10,565 bases of DNA from Oscillospiraceae bacterium. Lineage in GTDB: Bacteria; Bacillota; Clostridia; Saccharofermentanales; Saccharofermentanaceae. The position numbers and the translations under genes were made by a program. The number at the start of each line of letters is the position of its first letter. The stretch's first letter is position 1. Positions 1 through 7,434 of this stretch are shown here, piece by piece. Where the stretch lies: positions 1 to 10,565 of the forward strand of contig CADCQX010000027.1 in assembly GCA_902803695.1 (NCBI GenBank), given 5' to 3'. The notes beneath the pieces are model-generated. The model was given only the letters and a program-made list of their open reading frames with translations. It was not told the DNA's origin and searched no databases.

Positions 1-12
1 AGGTGGACCACA

Positions 13-594
13 ATGGATGAGCTTACTTTGACGCTCCCCGCCACCGAGGATCTGACCCAGGCAGTTAAGAGGGACAGGTACACGAACAGGTTCCGGGCGA
101 CGGTGCGCAGCACATTCCTGTCGCTGGTCGTCGTAGCGGCGGTCGCAGTTCTGGTGGCAGTGCTGCTCCTGCCGATCCTGAGGATCTACGGCAAATCCAT
201 GAATGGAACGCTGGACAGCGGGGACGTCGTGGTATCGGTCAAGACATCGAACTTCAAGACGGGAGACGTCATCGCCTTCTATTACAACAACAACATCCTG
301 GTCAAGCGGGTCATCGCGAACCCCGGCGACTGGGTGGACATCGACCCAAACGGAAACGTCTACGTCAATAATGTAAAGCTGGAGGAGCCGTACCTTCAGG
401 AGAAGGCATACGGCGAAACGAACATCGAATTTCCCTATCAGGTGCCCGACGGCAAGATTTTTGCCATGGGCGACAACCGGTCGGTATCGATCGATTCGCG
501 CAACACCTCGATCGGGTGCATCGCAGAGGAACAGATCGTTGGCAAAATAGTGTACCGCGTCTGGCCGTTCACCGGTTTCGGGGCTGTACAATAG
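13..594 (+). CDS. lepB: Signal peptidase I of the pilus operon
   Basis: Membrane-bound serine protease (S26 family) that removes signal peptides from exported proteins, here probably the pilins encoded downstream. The 193-residue protein has a short cytoplasmic N-terminus, one membrane segment at about residues 34-56, then an extracellular catalytic domain. The nucleophile Ser62 lies in GKSMNGTL, the general base Lys98 in VKRVIANPGD, and the conserved box GDNRSVSIDSR spans 153-163, so the enzyme looks active. This matters because some streptococcal pilus-locus homologues (SipA) have lost the catalytic dyad and act as chaperones. The length is normal for a Gram-positive enzyme. The start is supported by AGGTGG at 1-6. 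The stop is only 34 bp before the adhesin start, so the two are almost certainly co-transcribed; the promoter lies left of the window. G+C is visibly higher than in the pilin genes. Family assignment is very secure; dedication to pilins is inferred from position. Confidence 0.95.
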   Translation: MDELTLTLPATEDLTQAVKRDRYTNRFRATVRSTFLSLVVVAAVAVLVAVLLLPILRIYGKSMNGTLDSGDVVVSVKTSNFKTGDVIAFYYNNNILVKRVIANPGDWVDIDPNGNVYVNNVKLEEPYLQEKAYGETNIEFPYQVPDGKIFAMGDNRSVSIDSRNTSIGCIAEEQIVGKIVYRVWPFTGFGAVQ

Positions 595-628
595 CGGGAT
601 TGCAGGTTAAAGAAACAGGAGATTAACT

Positions 629-3600
629 ATGAAATTCATTGAAATGTTGGTGGAAAGGATCCTCAGACTACACCGGAGAACGAAGCGCTGGCATCGGGTA
701 ATATCCGTGCTGTCAGCGATTGTAGTGTTTGCGTCGACATATGCGCTGGTCCTGCCTGCCATCACTCTGGATAAGGAGACTGCATCCGCGCAGGCCGGCA
801 TCGAAGCCGCGGCGAGCGTGAACGAGGCGGGAGAATCGGGCACGGTCTATGAGAGCGAGCCGGAAGAGCCCGCCGAAGAAGTGACCGCAGATGAGCCTGA
901 AGAAGAGCCCGCTGAGGAAGAGGCTGTCGTTGAACAGCAGGAAGAGGACGACGGTTCGGAAGGCGAAAACGTAGAAGCCGATCCGCAGTCGGAAGAGGCA
1001 GCGCCCGCTGAGGAAGAGGCTGCTGAAGACAGTGGCTCTGAAAAGGCGGATGCCGAAGAGACAACTGCGGCTCCGACTCAGGAGGCAGAGGAAGAGGATG
1101 CGGCTTCTGAAGAAGAGCCCGCTGTTCCCGCGGACCAGCCTGAAGAAGGAATCGCGCTGATCACAGAGTATACGCAGCTCGTCTTTGAAGATCCTGAGGA
1201 CGAGTATATTGTCTATGCGGAATTTGACGCTGATGCCAGGCTCCCTGAGGGAGTACAGCTCCAGGTCAAGGAGATCACGGAAGAAAGTGATCCGGAAGCG
1301 TATGCAATGTACTACGAGAAGGCACTGAGCGGCATTCATGATAAATATGATGAGTACACGGAGCTCTCTTTTGCCAAATTCTATGATATCGCGTTCGTAT
1401 ATGAAGGCGTCGAGTACGAGCCCTCCGCGAATGTCAATGTGAAGATCGAGTATAAGGAAGCTGTCAAAATACAGACAGACACCACTATCGACACGATCCA
1501 CTTTGACAAGAACAACGAAGAGGAACCGGAGATCATTGAATCTGAAGTCGATCCGGAGAAAGAAGGCAAAAAAGATACTGTAAAAACGGTAGAGTTCAAA
1601 TCGGATCAGTTCTCCGTGTATGGCATTGTGGGAACGGAAACGATCACGGTGCCGTTTGTAGCCGGTGATGGAAGCACATATGAAGTCACAGTTACATATG
1701 GGGCTGATGCAGGAATCCCTGCGGGCTCAACTTTGGTGGTTTCTGAATTAACATCTGAAAGCGAGGAGTATCAGGAATATTTGGAGCAGACAGCCGATGC
1801 TGTAGGAACAGCTGTCGAGACCATTGAATATTTAAAACTTCTTGATATTTCCATAATGAATGGGGAAGAAAAGGTTATCATTCAGGCCCCGGTAGATGTT
1901 CAGATCAAGCTCCTTGATAAAACAGATTCAGAGGAAGCAAATGGAGAGAAGACAAAGGTAGTTCATTTCGGTGATGAAGCTACGGATATAATAGACCCCG
2001 ATCTGGAGGGGACAACAGTCAGCTTTGAAGCAACAGGTTTCTCATATTATGCGGTTACGACATATGGCGCGACTTCGGATCTTGCGGGAAAATCATTTGC
2101 TATCGTTCAGGTAAACACACAGGCAAAAGAGGATTCATCCATAGGAAATAATACCGCCTATCAGGGACGAGCATTGACGACTACCGCACAGAACAACAAT
2201 ACCAGATTGGCCGGAGCAACTGTGGATGTGGAAACACATGAAAGCGGCTTGAACCTTGTCAGCAGCGGGACAACACAGATTGTTGAATGGGAATTTGAAT
2301 CTGCTGGGGCGGCGAATACATATTACATCAAAGCTCCTGATGGACGGTACTTAACTCTGAATGGCACAAATGCCCTTGTGCTTTCTGATACGCTTCAGGC
2401 ACTTACGATTACGGCGGGAACAGGGAATAATGCCAATAAGGTGCGCATTTCCAATGGTAACCGAAGAGTTCAGTCAAGTGTGAGTGCGGCGTCAGCAAGA
2501 ACTGTAAGCAATAATCAGTATTTTTATAATGGCGATTCTAATAGCGCCAACTATGTTTACTTAACCCTGTGTGAGATTGAAGAGTTCAATCCCAATCAGT
2601 ATCCGGTCTACGAAGGTGAAAAAATCAGCGTTCAGGACCTTGTGGACGGACAGAAGTATATCATTTACAAGAACATCTACAACGAGATGACAGATCAATA
2701 TGAGGACTGGGTCATTGATGGCAACGGGAATCCTGTCAGAGCATATGACCAGGGTGACTCGCTTTCTTTACACAGTGAAATCTCTCCGATGTGGGTGCTC
2801 AAAATTCTGCTGGATTCAACCGGACAACCTAACGGCTATTACATTTTCCAAAATGAAGCGACCGGATTGATCCTTCATCCTATGGCAGATGGAACGCTTG
2901 TTAAGGAATACGACGCTGAAACTTCTCCTACAAGCGATGGTGTATCTCTTAAGGGCAGAGAAGGGGGAGGATATACTTCGACAATTGAATACTGGGATGG
3001 CTCTGCGATGGCATATTATGGCTATCAGCTCACATCAGACGGTGAGATTGCTCTTTCATCAGGGACCGGTAATAATTCGCAAGCATTTTCATTTGCAGAG
3101 TTAAAGCCTTCGCAGACAGGATTGCATGAGGTTGCGACTGTTGACAGTGCGGCTGCAGGAATAACCATTCATATGTTCAATTATCCAAACCGGAATACGA
3201 TTGCAAACGTAACGGGTAGTGACGGCTATGGAGTAGGTGTTATTCCCACGCAGCATGTAACAGCAACACTTAACGCTGACGGGTATCCTGTATTCACGAA
3301 TGGAAATAATGGCTCTGCCTTGTTCAGCCCTTCAAACAGCTATCATCAGGGAAACGGCAATCAGTTGTTCCTGGAGAGTATATATGACTCTACCGGATAT
3401 TATGAGTATAGTGCTTTTAACAATTTTGCTCATTATAACAGCAGCAGTGGAACGTTCACGGTATATCAGGAAACAGGAACGCCACACCCGACAGATAGTA
3501 ATTTTTACTTTAAACGAGGCAATTTCTTCCCGTATAACACTTTGAATACGAACAACACGGCGCAGAATATTTATACAGGCGACGGTTCATTGATCGATTA

Positions 3601-5599
3601 TGAGAATCCGAGTTATGAAGAGAAGCTATACGGGTTCGGAGAGGATATAGATTATTACTTTGGCATGACTATGGACTTCAATTTCCTCATGCCGAAGGAT
3701 GGATATTATGGCGGGACGCCCCTGATCTATGAATTCAATGGTGATGATGATCTGTGGATCTATATCGATGATGTATTGATCCTTGATATCGGCGGCGTTC
3801 ACGATGCTTTCCCGGGAACCATTAATTTTGCAACAGGTGAGATTACGGGCGGAAACGGAGGAGCCGTAGGGGCCAGAACAATCAAGGACTGCTTCAAAAA
3901 CGCAGGTGTTTTCCCTGATGGAACTCCTTGGGACGATAGCAAGGTCGATGAGTATTTTAGCGGGGACACATTTGTAAGCTATGGCAGCCACAAGTTCAAC
4001 ATGTTCTACATGGAACACGGTGCCGGCGCATCAAACCTCCAAACGCGTTTTAATCTACCGGTCATTGAACGCGGTAAAGTCACCATCGAAAAAGTCCTGG
4101 ATAACACGTCGCAGGTGGATTATGCAAATGTCGCTTTTGCATATCAGGCATTTGCGAAGGATGAGCATGGCGAATATCAGCCTATGACTTCCGCCGTATA
4201 TGAAGGAACTGATACACCGCTTGTTTTCTACAATAACGTAAGCATTAACGGAAAGACATATGATAATGTTTTCTACCTGAAACCGGGAGAAGCTGCAGTA
4301 TTCTCCGACATGATCGAAGATGAACTGTATTATGTGCAGGAGATTGGTATAGACAGCTCATATTATGATGAAGTCTACGTGAATGATGTTCGGATCATTG
4401 GTGACCTGGTTATCGAAGAGGATGGTATTTATAAATCAACCGAAGCAACTGCACGAAACAGGGCAAGAGTAACCTATACCAATCATTGTGATGAACGAAA
4501 TTCGAACGAGCTCCGGATCACAAAACGGCTGGAGGACGGTTCTCTGGACAATGGAGACACCTTTGAGTTCCGTGTATTGCTGGAAAAAATGACCGATGAG
4601 CCATCAACGGCTGATCCGGAAGGCGTGCTGACAGCCTATTATCAGGGTACTTATTACATAAGAGATGATGACGGTACCTACTACAGATATGAAGGAGGAA
4701 GCCTTGTTTCGAACGGCCAGACGCCTTACCCGTGCACAGCAGGTAACTACGGAACAATTGCTCAGATTCCGCCGAATTATACAGTAGTAATCCAAGATCT
4801 TATCGCCGGAACGGATTTCTATGTAGACGAAATCCGTGTCAGACCGAATGGATCATCGACCGATGTTCTTATTGGCGATAGCGAATGGATACAGGTCAGC
4901 AGAGAAGTTTCGGAGGCAGTTGGTCCTGAAATAACTGATGCAACTATTTATGATTACGCTACGGGCACTAATATAACAGCGGATGCTCTTGGTGCGATCG
5001 CATGGAACAAAGATGCCCAGGTCACATTTACCAATAAGTATAAGTCTTTGGATGTTCAACTGAAGAAAGTAAAAGAGGACGGAGAGACTACTATTTCCGG
5101 TTCAAGTTTCGACTTGACCAAATTTGCAAATGATACCTGGTCAAACATTGTACAGAGTGATATTCAGCCGGGGGCTGAAGCGACCGATACAACACCTGCA
5201 GTTGAAAATCCGGTTGATCTAGGGGGACTTCCCATAGGGAAATACAGGCTGACTGAAACACAGGCCCCTGTTGGATACTTAATCATTACAAAGAATATCT
5301 ATTTCGAGGTTTATAAAGGAGAAGGCGGATCTCTAGAGGGCCGATTTATTGATGAAAGCGGGAACCCTTTAACGGATGAGCAGATTGAAGAGTTATCGGA
5401 TACCGCAATCATCACCAATACGACAGTAGATGATGAGACAGTTTGTACGGTAACGATAATTAATACTCCGGGAACACGGCTTCCGAACACCGGCGGATCC
5501 GGTACATTACCTTATACATTGGGCGGTTTGACGCTTATCATAGCGACCGCTTTGATGTACGGCTTCAGGATGAGGCGTAGGGAAAGGAGGTTAAACTAA
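629..5599 (+). CDS. Giant LPXTG-anchored tip adhesin/ancillary pilin with fibro-slime and Cna-B-like domains
   Basis: Predicted surface adhesin of 1656 residues, probably the pilus tip. Order of parts: basic N-terminus and long signal segment (residues 1-54, hydrophobic 24-47, possible ASA cut at 54); Glu/Ala-rich low-complexity stalk (about 55-173); two divergent copies of one beta-rich module (178-334, 337-477); two segments resembling beta-trefoil carbohydrate-binding folds (about 484-650 and 658-830); a lead-in region (838-1007); a fibro-slime domain (1008-1142) with GDDDLWIYIDD at 1038-1048 and FYMEHGAGASN near its end; three Cna-B/isopeptide-type domains with candidate Lys/Glu/Asn trios K1155/E1238/N1285, K1299/E1401/N1469 and K1480/E1543/N1612; LPNTG at 1618-1622, a hydrophobic helix and an Arg-rich tail. 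AGGAG at 617-621, 7 nt before the ATG, supports the start. The 5' end is GC-rich and the body AT-rich. Ligand unknown. The wall-anchor, signal and fibro-slime calls are firm; the trefoil call is tentative. Confidence 0.93.
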   Translation: MKFIEMLVERILRLHRRTKRWHRVISVLSAIVVFASTYALVLPAITLDKETASAQAGIEAAASVNEAGESGTVYESEPEEPAEEVTADEPEEEPAEEEAVVEQQEEDDGSEGENVEADPQSEEAAPAEEEAAEDSGSEKADAEETTAAPTQEAEEEDAASEEEPAVPADQPEEGIALITEYTQLVFEDPEDEYIVYAEFDADARLPEGVQLQVKEITEESDPEAYAMYYEKALSGIHDKYDEYTELSFAKFYDIAFVYEGVEYEPSANVNVKIEYKEAVKIQTDTTIDTIHFDKNNEEEPEIIESEVDPEKEGKKDTVKTVEFKSDQFSVYGIVGTETITVPFVAGDGSTYEVTVTYGADAGIPAGSTLVVSELTSESEEYQEYLEQTADAVGTAVETIEYLKLLDISIMNGEEKVIIQAPVDVQIKLLDKTDSEEANGEKTKVVHFGDEATDIIDPDLEGTTVSFEATGFSYYAVTTYGATSDLAGKSFAIVQVNTQAKEDSSIGNNTAYQGRALTTTAQNNNTRLAGATVDVETHESGLNLVSSGTTQIVEWEFESAGAANTYYIKAPDGRYLTLNGTNALVLSDTLQALTITAGTGNNANKVRISNGNRRVQSSVSAASARTVSNNQYFYNGDSNSANYVYLTLCEIEEFNPNQYPVYEGEKISVQDLVDGQKYIIYKNIYNEMTDQYEDWVIDGNGNPVRAYDQGDSLSLHSEISPMWVLKILLDSTGQPNGYYIFQNEATGLILHPMADGTLVKEYDAETSPTSDGVSLKGREGGGYTSTIEYWDGSAMAYYGYQLTSDGEIALSSGTGNNSQAFSFAELKPSQTGLHEVATVDSAAAGITIHMFNYPNRNTIANVTGSDGYGVGVIPTQHVTATLNADGYPVFTNGNNGSALFSPSNSYHQGNGNQLFLESIYDSTGYYEYSAFNNFAHYNSSSGTFTVYQETGTPHPTDSNFYFKRGNFFPYNTLNTNNTAQNIYTGDGSLIDYENPSYEEKLYGFGEDIDYYFGMTMDFNFLMPKDGYYGGTPLIYEFNGDDDLWIYIDDVLILDIGGVHDAFPGTINFATGEITGGNGGAVGARTIKDCFKNAGVFPDGTPWDDSKVDEYFSGDTFVSYGSHKFNMFYMEHGAGASNLQTRFNLPVIERGKVTIEKVLDNTSQVDYANVAFAYQAFAKDEHGEYQPMTSAVYEGTDTPLVFYNNVSINGKTYDNVFYLKPGEAAVFSDMIEDELYYVQEIGIDSSYYDEVYVNDVRIIGDLVIEEDGIYKSTEATARNRARVTYTNHCDERNSNELRITKRLEDGSLDNGDTFEFRVLLEKMTDEPSTADPEGVLTAYYQGTYYIRDDDGTYYRYEGGSLVSNGQTPYPCTAGNYGTIAQIPPNYTVVIQDLIAGTDFYVDEIRVRPNGSSTDVLIGDSEWIQVSREVSEAVGPEITDATIYDYATGTNITADALGAIAWNKDAQVTFTNKYKSLDVQLKKVKEDGETTISGSSFDLTKFANDTWSNIVQSDIQPGAEATDTTPAVENPVDLGGLPIGKYRLTETQAPVGYLIITKNIYFEVYKGEGGSLEGRFIDESGNPLTDEQIEELSDTAIITNTTVDDETVCTVTIINTPGTRLPNTGGSGTLPYTLGGLTLIIATALMYGFRMRRRERRLN
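897..1124 (+). repeat. Short direct repeats in the Glu-rich stalk coding region
   Basis: The stretch encoding the Glu/Ala/Pro-rich stalk contains exact short repeats. A 20-bp unit, GCCCGCTGAGGAAGAGGCTG, occurs at 907-926 and 1003-1022. An 18-bp unit, CTGAAGAAGAGCCCGCTG, occurs at 897-914 and 1107-1124. Shorter variants of GAAGAGCCCGC lie around 861. All are in frame and encode PAEEEA-like or EEEPA-like runs. Such repeats can change length by slippage or recombination without breaking the reading frame. Confidence 0.8.
1160..2059 (+). repeat. Tandem duplication of a beta-rich module inside the adhesin
   Basis: Protein-level repeat, not obvious in the DNA. Copy 1 (residues 178-334) and copy 2 (337-477) share an ordered set of motifs: LPEGVQLQVKEI versus IPAGSTLVVSEL, then FYDIAF versus LLDISI, then ANVNVKIEY versus VDVQIKLLD, then IHFDKN versus VHFGDE, and a closing VEFKSDQFSVYGIV versus VSFEATGFSYYAVT. 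The copies have diverged strongly, so the duplication is old. I do not know a family name for the module; it probably extends the adhesin away from the wall. Confidence 0.7.
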
Positions 5600-5815
5600 A
5601 AGCCTCTGATCTCGACGAAAACACTGACGCCGAAGACTGAAGACGTAATTGTAAACGCAAACTCGGCTGCCATGACGACAATCTGTCGGGATGCCGGAAT
5701 GGCAGCCAAGCAAACCCGCTGTGGTTCAAACAGCACGACACCTGCCCTTCACGGGCTGTAAGGTTGACAAACAAACGTCCTTGAAGGGACAAGAACAAGA
5801 AAGGATGAAACGATC
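5600..5815 (+). other. Intergenic spacer with inverted repeats before the major pilin
   Basis: This 216-bp gap is the longest in the operon and contains no convincing gene. GGCTGCCAT (5665-5673) and ATGGCAGCC (5699-5707) form a perfect 9-bp inverted repeat enclosing a smaller CGACA/TGTCG hairpin (5676-5688). GCTGT (5718-5722) can pair with ACAGC (5730-5734), which can instead pair with GCTGT (5755-5759). GCCC/GGGC (5744-5756) and GTCC/GGAC-like (5777-5790) stems follow. None is followed by a T run, so none is a standard terminator. The region could be a structured mRNA leader, an RNA processing site between adhesin and major pilin, or just spacer; the longest repeat is the only one unlikely by chance. 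Confidence 0.4.
5800..5805 (+). promoter_or_regulatory. Ribosome binding site of the major pilin
   Basis: AAAGGA lies 10 nt upstream of the ATG at 5816 and fixes this start, which is immediately followed by a Lys/Met-rich signal-peptide beginning. Confidence 0.75.
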
Positions 5816-7339
5816 ATGAAGAAAATGAAAAAAATGATTGCTCTTCTGGTAGCTATGGCATTGGTACTTGGGATGAGCATGAGTGTAATGGCTGCAAGCA
5901 TTACTATTAGCCATGACGAGAGTTATGAAACTAACGTTGACCCAGATGAATCTGAACCTCGTGAATATAGTGTATACAAGATTTTTGATGCTAGCTATGA
6001 AGAGCTGGCAGGAGAAAACACACAGGACGATGTAGATGATTTCACCTATGAGCCGGAGGATGCAAAAGTATCCTATAGCATGGATAGCGAAAATCCGTGG
6101 GTTGAGCTGATGCTGTCCGATGAGCAGACATGGTTTGATGTAACAGAAGATGCAAATGGAAACTATGTCGTAGTTCCGAATGACAGTTATAGCAGTTCTT
6201 CCGATGCCGAAGATTTTGCGGAATTTCTCCTTGCGAATATGCCCGAGGATTTAGATGCTGACGCTACTGTTGTGGTTGATGGAGATGCTGCAGACGTCGA
6301 TCCCGGCTATTATCTGATCGTTGCAAACGATAAAGACTCTGTTACAAGACTTGCATTAGTCACGACAGATGTTGAAATGATTGAAAAGAACACCTATTTG
6401 GGTTCTCATAAGGAAACAGAAGAGACCAGTTATTCTGTGGGCGATATCATTGAATACACTGCTTCTGTATCTATTCCGGCCAATAATGCACTTACTGAAG
6501 AAGAAAACGGTGAATATAAACCCGGACATGGTCCCATCATCCTTCACGATGAAATGGATGCTGTTCTTGCATTTGATGCTGATTCTTTAGAAGCGAAGAT
6601 TGGAGAAAATGCATTCGAGGATTTCGAATTAGTTGCTAGTCCTGCTGATGATTGCACATTTGAAATTATTATTCCTGTAACGGAAGATGTTCGTGGAGAG
6701 ACAATTACATTTACCTATTCTGCGGAACTGACAAGTGCAGCTGTTGATCCTGACACCGGATTCATTAATAAGTGGTTTGCCGAAAACAATGATTATAAGA
6801 CCATTCCGGATGAGCCGCAGGTCTATACATTTGATTTCGACTTTGTAAAACTTTTCGATGACGAAGAGGACGATGAACTCGTAGCAACTTTTGAACTTCG
6901 TACAGATGCAGAAGATGAAGATACTGCGATTGCTTTCATAATTGATGACGACGGAAACTATGTTAAGGCTGACTCTGATGATGAGGGTACAACGACCGAA
7001 ATCACTATGACAAACGGTACTCAGCTCAACTTCCAGGGTTTCGCAGAGGGCACCTATTATCTGGTCGAGCTTACTACGAGCACAGGTTACAATCTGATCG
7101 ATGGTCCCGTTACCGTTACAATTGAAGATACATCTGAGGAAGATACAATCAGCCATTCTGTCACATATATTGTTGATGGTGAGGAGGCTGAAGGTGTTGT
7201 TACTGTTGAAAACCACAGTGGTACAGTTCTTCCTTCCACCGGCGGCATCGGCACAACTATGTTCTACGTGATCGGCGCAATCCTTGTTATTGGTGCAGGT
7301 GTTATTCTGGTATCCCGCAGAAGAATGGGAGCGCGCTGA
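5816..7339 (+). CDS. Major pilin (backbone subunit), LPXTG-anchored and strongly acidic
   Basis: Predicted shaft subunit polymerised by the downstream sortase. The 507-residue protein has a signal peptide at 1-27 (basic start, hydrophobic core, MAA cut region), an N-terminal domain (about 45-185), a middle domain (about 198-337) opening with SVGDIIEYTASVSIP, and a C-terminal Cna-B-type domain (about 338-468) with Lys345 in FDFVKLFDD and Glu418 in YYLVELTTSTGY as likely isopeptide partners. LPSTG at 472-476 is followed by a hydrophobic helix and an Arg-rich tail. Lys191 in VEMIEKN sits where pilins carry the YPKN-type acceptor lysine and is the best candidate for the inter-subunit bond. Asp and Glu are remarkably frequent, including EDDE and DDEEDDE runs, and there is one exported cysteine (Cys280). 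Size, domain order and position next to the sortase support the backbone role; the bonds are inferred by analogy. Confidence 0.92.
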   Translation: MKKMKKMIALLVAMALVLGMSMSVMAASITISHDESYETNVDPDESEPREYSVYKIFDASYEELAGENTQDDVDDFTYEPEDAKVSYSMDSENPWVELMLSDEQTWFDVTEDANGNYVVVPNDSYSSSSDAEDFAEFLLANMPEDLDADATVVVDGDAADVDPGYYLIVANDKDSVTRLALVTTDVEMIEKNTYLGSHKETEETSYSVGDIIEYTASVSIPANNALTEEENGEYKPGHGPIILHDEMDAVLAFDADSLEAKIGENAFEDFELVASPADDCTFEIIIPVTEDVRGETITFTYSAELTSAAVDPDTGFINKWFAENNDYKTIPDEPQVYTFDFDFVKLFDDEEDDELVATFELRTDAEDEDTAIAFIIDDDGNYVKADSDDEGTTTEITMTNGTQLNFQGFAEGTYYLVELTTSTGYNLIDGPVTVTIEDTSEEDTISHSVTYIVDGEEAEGVVTVENHSGTVLPSTGGIGTTMFYVIGAILVIGAGVILVSRRRMGAR

Positions 7340-7379
7340 TAGCAAAAAAGAGAATTAGCTGATCTTATTTTAGATTACC

Positions 7380-7416
7380 TGCTTCCCCGGGCAGATCGTC
7401 CGGGGAAGCATCTTTT
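7380..7416 (+). terminator. Intra-operon rho-independent terminator/attenuator
   Basis: GCTTCCCCGG (7381-7390) pairs perfectly with CCGGGGAAGC (7400-7409); a T-A pair at 7380/7410 extends it, and two inner pairs (one G-U) can shrink the loop to AGATC. A short T-rich tract (TCTTTTC) follows. It lies between the major pilin stop and the sortase ATG at 7435 with no obvious new promoter after it. Partial read-through would give many major-pilin transcripts and fewer sortase and minor-pilin ones. Confidence 0.85.
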
Positions 7417-7434
7417 CAGAATTAAGCTGGTAAA

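Noticed and set aside
713..1501. Long open frame on the - strand (262 codons) opposite the start of the adhesin gene
   Set aside because: It mirrors the Glu-rich low-complexity coding region, gives an Arg/Leu/Phe-rich product without recognisable domains, and lies wholly inside a well-supported gene.
5583..5590. Perfect Shine-Dalgarno-like AAAGGAGG at the end of the adhesin gene
   Set aside because: No start codon lies within a usable distance downstream, and the bases are explained by the Arg-rich tail codons typical after a sorting signal.
5672..5761. Small open frame of 29 codons in the spacer, in the same frame as the adhesin after its stop
   Set aside because: There is no ribosome binding site before its ATG and the product resembles nothing; the frame stays open for 54 codons after the adhesin stop, which is plausible by chance.
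5764..5792. TTGACA resembling a -35 box ahead of the major pilin
   Set aside because: No acceptable -10 sequence lies 16-18 bp downstream (GGACAA is the best at 17 bp), so a promoter is not supported.
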